This document shows positions 6,571-11,510 of a stretch of 11,510 bases of DNA, one piece after another. The DNA comes from Thermoleophilia bacterium (GTDB taxonomy: Bacteria > Actinomycetota > Thermoleophilia > Gaiellales > SKUG01). The translations under genes were made by a program, and so were the position numbers. Each line of letters begins with the position of its first letter. The stretch's first letter is position 1. The stretch lies in assembly GCA_025964455.1 (NCBI GenBank), contig JAOPYU010000003.1:1-11510 (forward strand), written 5' to 3'. A model generated the notes under the pieces. It had not been told where the DNA came from and ran no database searches. It saw only the letters and a program-made list of their open reading frames with translations.

Positions 6571-7452
6571 ATGCGCACCACCTGTTTCCGACCGTTCGCC
6601 ACCGCACTCGTGCTGGTGGGAACGATGACCATGCTGACCGGATGCGGCGGCGATGCCGGCGCGCACCTGCCGGCGAGCATGGGCCAGAGCGCGTCGATCA
6701 CGGACGCAGGCGGTGGCAGCGGCATCGACGTGGTCGATCGCGTGGTGGGCTCCGACCCAGGGCCGAGTGGTGGCCTGGGCTACGCGTCGCTCGAGGATCC
6801 GGTGCTCGGCGATTCGAGCCTCGATGACATCGGCAGCGGCACGACCGACAACCTCTACGCCGACGCAGCGAGCGACTGGGACCAGACCGAGGGCGCATCG
6901 GCACTCAACGTGGGCCTGGACGACGACTACGGGCTCGAGGACGACCTCGAGCCGGCTGGGTACGGACGCGGCTACGGATACGACCAGGGCTACGGCTCGG
7001 GCTACGGCCTGGGTGATGGCCTCGGCTACGGCGCCGGCGTCCTGACGGCGGCGGGTTACGGTGGCGTCGGCGGCTTCGATGGCGGCTACGGTGGCGGGCT
7101 GATGGACGCGGGGCTCGCGGACAGCGGATTCGACGACCCGGGCCTGGTCGACGCCGGCCTGGACGACACGGGCTTCGATGGCGGGCTGACCGACGTCGGC
7201 TTCGATCCCGGCCTCGTCGACCCCGGCATGGATGCGGGCGTCATGGGCGCCAGCATCGACCCCGGGTTCGCGGATCCCGGATTCATGGACGCCGGAATCT
7301 CGGACGCTGGATTCGACCCGGGCTTCGCCGACGCAGGCATCGCGGATGTCGGCTTCGACACGGGTGGCTTCGACACGGGCGGCTTCGACGCCGGGATCGA
7401 TGTCGGCGGCGGCTTCGACACGGGTGGCTTCGACGGCGGCATGGTCTTCTAG
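6571..7452 (+). CDS. lipoprotein with Gly/Tyr region and Asp/Gly tandem repeats
   Basis: The 293-residue product starts with a lipoprotein signal: MRTTCFRP, hydrophobic core 9-22 and lipobox L22-T23-G24-C25, so it should be lipidated at C25 and face outward. Residues 26-128 are acidic and unstructured-looking. Residues 130-156 are Gly-Tyr rich (GYGYDQGYGSGYG). From 177 to the end the sequence is a tandem of hydrophobic-x-Asp-x-Gly pentads mixed with FDPG/FDTG tetrads. There is no lysine anywhere, and no Lys, Arg, His, Glu or Cys after R133, so the repeat domain is strongly acidic. GAGGAG lies about 8 bases before the ATG. It is followed by a strong terminator. The spacing of Gly and Asp differs from classic pentapeptide (A-D/N-L-x-x) and RTX repeats. 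Function is unknown; calcium binding or a surface matrix are possibilities only. Confidence 0.8.
   Translation: MRTTCFRPFATALVLVGTMTMLTGCGGDAGAHLPASMGQSASITDAGGGSGIDVVDRVVGSDPGPSGGLGYASLEDPVLGDSSLDDIGSGTTDNLYADAASDWDQTEGASALNVGLDDDYGLEDDLEPAGYGRGYGYDQGYGSGYGLGDGLGYGAGVLTAAGYGGVGGFDGGYGGGLMDAGLADSGFDDPGLVDAGLDDTGFDGGLTDVGFDPGLVDPGMDAGVMGASIDPGFADPGFMDAGISDAGFDPGFADAGIADVGFDTGGFDTGGFDAGIDVGGGFDTGGFDGGMVF
6958..7038 (+). repeat. Gly-Tyr low-complexity segment
   Basis: Within the lipoprotein, residues 130-156 are built of GYG, GYD and GLG units with tyrosine about every second to fourth position. Such segments are flexible and can self-associate in other proteins. The function here is not known. 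Confidence 0.7.
7099..7449 (+). repeat. tandem 12/15-bp coding repeats (F-x-D-x-G / F-D-x-G units)
   Basis: Residues 177-293 of the lipoprotein carry a large hydrophobic residue every 5 or 4 positions (L177, L182, F187, L192, L197, F202, L206, F211, L215, M220 and onward), each followed by Asp and then Gly. At DNA level, the 24-bp block at 7351-7374 recurs exactly at 7411-7434, pointing to recent local duplication at the 3' end, while the earlier units have diverged. Confidence 0.85.
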
Positions 7453-7479
7453 CCGGACCCCGAACTCACGGATGCACAA

Positions 7480-7513
7480 CGAAGGGCCGCTCCCGGTCGG
7501 GGGCGGCCCTTCG
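7480..7513. terminator. bidirectional intrinsic terminator-like stem-loop
   Basis: A 15-bp stem (CGAAGGGCCGCTCCC pairing with its complement, one G-T wobble) closes a GGTC tetraloop. It lies 27 bp after the lipoprotein stop and 30 bp after the stop of the convergent membrane protein, so it can serve both genes. No strong T-run follows on either strand, which is common in high-GC actinobacteria. Confidence 0.8.
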
Positions 7514-7543
7514 CGTATTCCATGGCCCGGTGGCGGGCGAAGT

Positions 7544-8545
7544 TCAGTACGCGCCGACGGGCGTCGTGGCCGCCCCGATGGCGGGCTGTGTGCCGGCTAC
7601 CTGCTGCTGCGCGGCGATCGCCTCGATCGGCACGATCTGTCCCTGCGCGTCGAGCACGCCGACCGGCTGCTTGGTCGCGATGTCGACGACGACCTGGGCC
7701 CCGCTCGCGGGGTCCTGCACGACGGTGAGCTGTGATGCGGCTGGTGCGGCGTTCGAGGCGCCCTTCACGCCCGTCGCGCTTCCGAGACCAGCGGACTGCG
7801 GGTTGGCGCCGATCGCGTTGCTCGTGAGCGGCGCTGCGCCGGACGTGGCGCTCAGTGCGCTCGTCCCTGCCATCGCGTCGCTGGATGCGGAGCCGACCCC
7901 GGCATTGCCGGCGTTGGCGAACAGCTGCTGGGAGAGTGCGGCGAACTGCGCGGAGCCCCACTGGCCGCCCTGCGGCGTGGCGCCCAGACCCTGCGATGCC
8001 TGCGGGATGCCGCCGGCCTGCGGCGCGCCGATCCCGGCGGGAGCCGACGGTGAGGTGCCGGTGCCGAGGCCACCGGCGACCGGCACGAGGTTGCCCTGCG
8101 CGTCCACGGTGATCTCGGTGAGGTTGCCCTGCGGGTCGAGGATGCCGACCGGCTTCTGCGTCGCCGTCTCGAGCACGAGCTGCGCGCCGCTGGGATCGGG
8201 AATGAGCGTGTAGGGACCGACCTGCTGGGAGCCGTCCGCCGCTGTCGAGCCAGCGCCCGCTCCAGCGCCGGCATTGGTCCCTGGCAAGCCGCCGGTCGCC
8301 GAGCCCGCGCCCGCACCCGTGCCTGCGCCCGGGAGCCCTGCAGCGGGAAGACCCGCGCCTGCCGCCGGATTCGCTGCACCCGGAGCCGTCGCGCCGCCGG
8401 GCTTCCCAGCGCCGGCGCCAGCAGGATCCTTCGATGCATCTGCCGCGCCGCCGCCCTCAGGCTTCTTGTCGCGGTTCAGGAAAAACAATCCAGCACCGGC
8501 TACGCCGACGCCGCCTGCGATGAGCAAGCCCTTCGGAATCTGCAT
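7544..8545 (-). CDS. single-pass membrane protein, Ala/Gly/Pro-rich, with duplicated module
   Basis: A 333-residue protein from ATG at 8545, with GGGGGA 8 bases upstream. MQIPKG precedes one membrane segment (7-23, LLIAGGVGVAGAGLFFL), followed by NRDKK, which suggests an N-terminal anchor; topology is uncertain. Residues 30-108 are a low-complexity Ala/Gly/Pro linker. A module at about 117-145 (DPSGAQLVLETAT then PVGILDPQG) recurs at about 278-307 (DPASGAQVVVDIAT then PVGVLDAQG), with 14 of 26 positions identical from GAQ onward. Between them is a Gln/Ala/Ser-rich region containing QFAALSQQLF. A longer frame to 8644 exists but adds Arg/Gly-rich sequence before the membrane segment. No known family is recognised. 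It may be a cell-envelope protein with the modules held away from the membrane by the linker. It converges on the lipoprotein gene. Confidence 0.75.
   Translation of the reverse strand: MQIPKGLLIAGGVGVAGAGLFFLNRDKKPEGGGAADASKDPAGAGAGKPGGATAPGAANPAAGAGLPAAGLPGAGTGAGAGSATGGLPGTNAGAGAGAGSTAADGSQQVGPYTLIPDPSGAQLVLETATQKPVGILDPQGNLTEITVDAQGNLVPVAGGLGTGTSPSAPAGIGAPQAGGIPQASQGLGATPQGGQWGSAQFAALSQQLFANAGNAGVGSASSDAMAGTSALSATSGAAPLTSNAIGANPQSAGLGSATGVKGASNAAPAASQLTVVQDPASGAQVVVDIATKQPVGVLDAQGQIVPIEAIAAQQQVAGTQPAIGAATTPVGAY
7625..7714 (-). repeat. second copy of the GAQ-PVGxLDxQG module
   Basis: Residues 278-307 of the membrane protein, containing GAQVVVDIAT and PVGVLDAQGQIVPI. This copy matches 8111-8197 at 14 of 26 aligned residues, and the underlying DNA is also similar around the PVG-LD part. 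It lies close to the C-terminus. Confidence 0.75.
8111..8197 (-). repeat. first copy of the GAQ-PVGxLDxQG module
   Basis: Residues 117-145 of the membrane protein, containing GAQLVLETAT and PVGILDPQGNLTEI. A further half-unit VDAQGNLVPV follows directly, so the short (L/V)-D-x-Q-G-x-hydrophobic piece occurs three times in the protein. Confidence 0.75.
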
Positions 8546-8653
8546 CCGAACATTCCCCCAGATGCCGGTGGCCTCGTCGCCCCCCATGGACAAGCACAGT
8601 GCACCAGCTCCTGTCTGTCGAGATTCGCGCCCGACACGATTCATGGGAACCGT

Positions 8654-9355
8654 TCAGGAAGCGCGTGATGCCTCGTTCACGGCTGTGGCCAGAGCGAGCC
8701 CAGCCTCGCGACCGTCGGTGAGGGCCGAGCTGACCGGGCGCGCGAGCGGGCCGCGTCGGGCGACGCCGAGCAGTGTCCACAGGGCCTGCACCCGGGCGAG
8801 CGCGTCGGTGTCGCCTGCGCTGCCGGCCAGCAGCGTGTCGGACCACAGCTCTGCCTGCTGCTCGAGCTGCTCCCAGTGCTTCTCGAGGTCGCGGATCGCG
8901 CCACCGATCGCATCGAGCAGCTGCGGGCGCGCGACGCGTGCCGCCTCCCCGGGCGAGAGGGCCGCCAGGCGGGTAACCGCCTCGGCCGCGCTCGCGCGTG
9001 CGCGCGAGAACGCCTCGGTGTCGGGGGCATCGTCGCTGCCGTGCCAGGCGGCAAGTGCCGCGGCGAGCGGCGCCAGCTCGTCGAACGATGCGAGCTCCTC
9101 GACGGTCTCGACCATCGCGAGCAGCGTCAGGGATTCGCGGAGCGCGACCGAATCATCGACCCGGGAGCCATCCTCGAGCCGCACCAACTCCACGAGCTCG
9201 CCGCCGTCGCGGTCGGTCCAACACGCGACCGCGACCTCACCGATCGCCGGTTCGCACGGCATCAGCGCCACGAGGGTCGCGGGTGTGCCGTCTTCTTCGC
9301 GCGGCACGACGATCGTCGTGGCGAGCTGCTGCAGTCGTTCGTCGAGCGAAGCCAT
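8654..9355 (-). CDS. 233-residue protein of unknown function
   Basis: ATG at 9355 gives a soluble, acidic protein with no signal peptide or membrane segment. Residues 1-66 look alpha/beta (TLVALMPCEP, GEVAVACWTD, ELVELVRLEDGSRVDD). Residues 70-233 are nearly all helical and rich in Ala, Glu and Leu, including a candidate coiled-coil piece with LEKHWEQLEQQAELW. The upstream ribosome-binding site is weak. A longer frame to 10012 is excluded because it would cover the start and more than half of the divergent PfkB gene. It shares a 57-bp divergent intergenic region with that gene, so the two may be co-regulated. No family recognised. The reverse frames are Arg-rich and less protein-like, which supports this strand. 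Confidence 0.7.
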   Translation of the reverse strand: MASLDERLQQLATTIVVPREEDGTPATLVALMPCEPAIGEVAVACWTDRDGGELVELVRLEDGSRVDDSVALRESLTLLAMVETVEELASFDELAPLAAALAAWHGSDDAPDTEAFSRARASAAEAVTRLAALSPGEAARVARPQLLDAIGGAIRDLEKHWEQLEQQAELWSDTLLAGSAGDTDALARVQALWTLLGVARRGPLARPVSSALTDGREAGLALATAVNEASRAS

Positions 9356-9412
9356 CGTGCGGTGCAGCGTATCGGGTTGCGAATCAGGGCTTGTCGGATA
9401 CACACCGCAGGC
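9356..9412. promoter_or_regulatory. divergent intergenic region, weak promoter candidate
   Basis: The 57 bp between the divergent ATGs must contain promoters for one or both genes unless they lie inside the coding regions. On the + strand, TTGCGA (9377-9382) is a fair -35 element. Only poor -10 matches (GATACA or TACACA at 9397-9404) follow at 14-16 bases, which would give a very short leader for the PfkB gene. No operator repeat is seen. Confidence 0.25.
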
Positions 9413-10255
9413 ATGTCCCGCGTCCTCGTCACCGGATTCATCTCGATCGACTTCATCGCCCACGTCGAAGGGTTCGCCTCGGTGATCGTCCCCGAACAGG
9501 CGACCGACCTCGACGTGGCATGCGGCGGACGCGCGGCGAACCAGGCCATGGCCCTCACCGCGATCGAATCCGAGGTCTCGCTGCTCGCGCGCGTCGGGAC
9601 CGACGAGCACGCCTCGCTGCTCACCGACGAGCTGCTCGAGATCGGTGTCGGCACCGAGTTCGTGCAGCAGGCGCCGTCGCCGACCGGCATCCGGCTCATC
9701 TCCGAGGCCGGGGACGGGACGCGCCAGGTCACGGTGTTCCGCGGCGCGAACGACTTCCTCACCGTCGACGACCTGAATCGCCGTGCGGAGGCGCTGCGCA
9801 CCGTCGGCGCCGTCGGCGTCACGACCGAGCCGGCGCCTGCCGTCGCCCTCCGTGCGCTCGAGATCGCCGCGCAGGGCAACGTGCCGACCGTGCTCACGCA
9901 CGCGCCGAGCTCCAAGCCCACGTCGGACCGCCTGCTTGCGGGCGCCAGCGTGGTGGTCTGCTCCGACACCACCTGCACCGGCCTGCTCGACCCGGGCATG
10001 GCCCGCGAGCACCCGGAGGCCGCACTGCGCGCCGTGGTGCAGCGCGGCGCACAGGCCGTGGTGCTGCTGTCGAGCACCCGCGCCCTGCTGGCGACCGCCA
10101 ACGACGTGCGCGAGGTCGCCTCACCGGGGCGCCTGGATTCCGAGGACGCCGTCGACGCATTCGTCGCCGGCCTGCTCCAGGGCCTGGCCGAGGGCGACGC
10201 GCTCGAGCCGGCGGTCCTGCGCGGCGTGCGCACCTCCTGCCTGCTCGTGGACTGA
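9413..10255 (+). CDS. PfkB/ribokinase-family protein with degenerate active site
   Basis: The 280-residue protein has the N-terminal half of a PfkB-family sugar or nucleoside kinase: LVTGFISIDFI with D13, the substrate-side CGGRAANQAMAL motif at 37-48 (family pattern GGxxxNxA), and LLARVGTDEH and TGIRLI. The C-terminal signature is altered. The family motif DTxGAGDxFxAG reads DSEDAVDAFVAG (242-253), keeping the catalytic Asp position (D248) but replacing both anion-hole glycines (G to D245, G to V247). The NxxE metal-site region reads VVCSDTTCTGLL, and the TLGxxG nucleotide loop reads LLSSTRALL. It is slightly short for the family (about 300). It may be a pseudokinase or a sensor that still binds sugar or nucleoside, or a divergent enzyme. 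The start ATG is the first sensible one after the divergent gene. Confidence 0.85.
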   Translation: MSRVLVTGFISIDFIAHVEGFASVIVPEQATDLDVACGGRAANQAMALTAIESEVSLLARVGTDEHASLLTDELLEIGVGTEFVQQAPSPTGIRLISEAGDGTRQVTVFRGANDFLTVDDLNRRAEALRTVGAVGVTTEPAPAVALRALEIAAQGNVPTVLTHAPSSKPTSDRLLAGASVVVCSDTTCTGLLDPGMAREHPEAALRAVVQRGAQAVVLLSSTRALLATANDVREVASPGRLDSEDAVDAFVAGLLQGLAEGDALEPAVLRGVRTSCLLVD

Positions 10256-10476
10256 GCCACCCCCCGCTCCGCCCTCGATCGTCGAATGGCGCGATCGCGT
10301 CGTCCAACGACACGCACGGTACATTCGAGCGGTGAATCGAGGCGCGCGTCGCGGACACCGATCGACCTTGGACCGATGGAGGCGGCCGCCGGGCCACGCA
10401 TGTCTCCGTCGGCTCGCAACTTTCTGTTGTTGTGCAACCAAAAAGTGCGAGGCGACCGGGAGGGAGGTGGAGGTTC

Positions 10477-10498
10477 GGAGGCCATGTCGTGGCCTTCC
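10477..10498 (+). terminator. stem-loop, possible terminator or leader element
   Basis: GGAGGCCA pairs with TGGCCTTCC (one bulged T) around the loop TGTCG, giving 8 pairs. Only two T residues follow directly. It lies 222 bp after the PfkB gene and 15 bp before TTGACG, so it may mark the end of one unit before the promoter of the next. Confidence 0.35.
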
Positions 10499-10512
10499 TT
10501 CGTCATTGCGTG

Positions 10513-10518
10513 TTGACG
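10513..10518 (+). promoter_or_regulatory. TTGACG, -35-like element
   Basis: The hexamer is close to the housekeeping sigma -35 consensus TTGACA and sits 93 bp before the membrane coiled-coil gene. At 16-18 bases downstream I find only CACCTT-like sequence, not a TAnnnT -10 element, so the promoter is doubtful. Confidence 0.25.
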
Positions 10519-10542
10519 GATCCGCAAACGCGATGCACCTTG

Positions 10543-10558
10543 GAGGTCCCAGTACCTC
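10543..10558 (+). other. small hairpin enclosing a GGAGG sequence
   Basis: GAGGT and ACCTC pair around a 6-base loop. The left arm overlaps GGAGG (10542-10546), a strong Shine-Dalgarno-like sequence with no start codon at usable distance. With the CGGCC/GGCCG stem at 10572-10588 it would make a structured leader ahead of the next gene, if transcription starts upstream. Confidence 0.3.
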
Positions 10559-10610
10559 GACGGGATCCCAGCGGCCGCGATGTGGCCGTCCCGACAAGGA
10601 GAGCTCCAAG

Positions 10611-11510
10611 ATGACTCCCGCCGTTTCCGTTGGCATCGTTGGCACGCAGATCGCACTGATCCTGCTCGCCCTCATCATCGGCGTCGCTGCCCGCCAGCGC
10701 CGCGCCGCCGTCGCCTTCGCCTGGATCAGCACGATCCTCGCGCTTGCCGCAATCGGGATCGCAGGTGCCGCCACGGCGCCGGGCGAGGCCTTCGGCATTA
10801 CCGGCGAGACGAGCCGCTACATCGTCTATGGCGTCACCGCCTTCATCGCTGCCGCCATCGCGTGGGCAGTCGTCGCTGTCGTCGGCGTCCGGCTCCGTGC
10901 AGCGCAGGAGCGCTACTACGCCAAGCCCGAGACCCGCGAGGCACTCGCCATGGAGCTGCGCGAGGTGCTGCGCACCGAGGGCATCCAGCTCGACGAGCGC
11001 CTCTCCCGTGCCGAGCAGGAGCGTGAGCAGTTCCTGTTCGCCCTCGAGGACCAGCACGCACGCCAGATCAAGGGCCTCGCCGACGAGTACCAGCACGAAG
11101 CCGGCACCATCCTCCGACACCTTCTCGACCAGCTCGCTGCAGAACGCCTGCAGCCCATGGTCGAGGAGCGCCTCGCCGAGCAGCGTTCTGCCATCGAACG
11201 CGAGCTGGGCGCAATCGATTCGGCAGTTGCCGGCGAGGCGCTCATGACCATCCGCACCGACTACGCAGCCCTCGAGGCCGAAGTCGAGGCAGCCGCCGCA
11301 CGCATCGAGACGCTGCGCGAGATGAACCCGGATCTCGGCCTGGAGGAGAAGGTCGCAGCCCGCCTCGCCAAGATCGACGAGGTCATCGACGCCCGCGTCG
11401 CCGAATCCACCACGTCGCTTGACGCCAAGGTCGCAGCCCGCGCCGCCGAGCTCGAGGCCCGCCTCGCCAGCGTCGACGCACTGCTCGACGAGAAGATCGA
11501 GGCATCCGGC
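10611..11510 (+). CDS. multi-pass membrane protein with long coiled coil (3' end outside window)
   Basis: ATG at 10611 follows AAGGAG (10596-10601, 9-base spacing), a strong ribosome-binding site. The frame is open for 300 codons to the window edge. Three membrane segments are visible: about 6-27 (GTQIALILLALIIGVAA), 34-54 (FAWISTILALAAIGIAG) and 70-93 (YGVTAFIAAAIAWAVVAVVG). From about 96 onward the sequence is charged and heptad-like, rich in Ala, Glu, Leu and Arg (EALAMELREVLRTEG, LEAEVEAAAARIETL), with near-repeated pieces KVAARLAKIDE and KVAARAAELEA. This predicts a long cytoplasmic or extracytoplasmic coiled coil anchored by three helices. Such proteins often act as scaffolds in the envelope or cell division, but no family is recognised and the C-terminus is missing. 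Confidence 0.85.
   Translation, partial: MTPAVSVGIVGTQIALILLALIIGVAARQRRAAVAFAWISTILALAAIGIAGAATAPGEAFGITGETSRYIVYGVTAFIAAAIAWAVVAVVGVRLRAAQERYYAKPETREALAMELREVLRTEGIQLDERLSRAEQEREQFLFALEDQHARQIKGLADEYQHEAGTILRHLLDQLAAERLQPMVEERLAEQRSAIERELGAIDSAVAGEALMTIRTDYAALEAEVEAAAARIETLREMNPDLGLEEKVAARLAKIDEVIDARVAESTTSLDAKVAARAAELEARLASVDALLDEKIEASG

Larger units (their letters stand above)
10256..10610. other. 355-bp non-coding stretch with hairpins and an AT-richer island
   Basis: No convincing gene lies here. A 38-codon frame (10400-10516) has a Gly-rich, unremarkable product and no good ribosome-binding site. An AT-richer patch at about 10417-10447 (CAACTTTCTGTTGTTGTGC and following) stands out from the GC-rich surroundings. 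CGATCG occurs at 10276-10281 and 10292-10297, giving a weak stem after the PfkB stop. Three further hairpins and a -35-like TTGACG lie in the second half. I see no tRNA fold and recognise no riboswitch class. Confidence 0.6.

Noticed and set aside
6525..6827. Frame starting at ATG 6525 with a GAGGT upstream, overlapping the lipoprotein
   Set aside because: The product is dominated by Arg, His and Gly typical of a shadow frame, and it runs deep into the lipoprotein gene.
6544..7479. Long reverse-strand frame (311 codons) opposite the lipoprotein with its own pentad-like pattern
   Set aside because: It mirrors the repeat on the + strand. The + frame has a lipobox, a ribosome-binding site and a terminator after it; the reverse frame has none and would cross that terminator.
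8274..9485. Pro/Ala/Ser-rich + strand frame of 403 codons
   Set aside because: It spans two reverse-strand genes and the divergent promoter; its composition is that of a shadow of GC-rich coding sequence.
10471..10483. GGTTCGGAGGCC as a tRNA T-arm
   Set aside because: No acceptor, D-arm or anticodon arm can be folded around it.
10286..10516. Small frames in the gap before the membrane coiled-coil gene (76 or 38 codons)
   Set aside because: No ribosome-binding site at the start codons, biased Arg/Ser/Gly composition, and overlap with hairpins.

Overview
The window is GC-rich with very few long intergenic gaps, uses GTG starts freely, and codes mostly with G/C-ending codons. This fits a high-GC actinomycete. 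The long secreted fibronectin-type protein with a Cys-rich C-terminal domain recalls Thermoleophilia/Solirubrobacterales, but that placement is an inference from memory and not proven here. I see no rRNA, tRNA, insertion sequence, integrase, CRISPR array or phage gene. The window looks chromosomal and not like a mobile island.

Layout, left to right. Bases 2-175 hold the tail of an unidentified gene, followed after 7 bp by queE (183-941, 7-carboxy-7-deazaguanine synthase), both on the + strand. Convergent to queE is a leftward block: proline dehydrogenase (5924 to 4935), a class III PLP aminotransferase overlapping it by 4 bp (4938 to 3763), a 98-residue unknown protein 17 bp further on (3745 to 3449), and a secreted 804-residue beta-rich protein with fibronectin III-like domains (3366 to 952). 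The first three look like one transcription unit for proline/glutamate-semialdehyde metabolism; the secreted protein may be transcribed separately.

Rightward from 6091 come a 115-residue protein with a CxxC/CxxC zinc-ribbon-like motif and a lipoprotein (6571-7452). The second half of the lipoprotein is a tandem 4/5-residue repeat of hydrophobic, Asp and Gly positions. A strong stem-loop at 7480-7513 separates it from a convergent single-pass membrane protein (8545 to 7544) that is rich in Ala/Gly/Pro and carries a duplicated module. Next are an unknown 233-residue protein (9355 to 8654) and, divergent from it by 57 bp, a PfkB-family sugar-kinase homologue (9413-10255) whose catalytic motifs are strongly eroded. 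A 355-bp non-coding stretch with several hairpins precedes a multi-pass membrane protein with a long coiled coil (10611 to beyond the window edge).

The most unusual items are the PfkB homologue lacking its catalytic signature, the repeat lipoprotein, the duplicated-module membrane protein, and the translationally coupled proline dehydrogenase/aminotransferase pair. I did not find a recognisable defence system or biosynthetic cluster.
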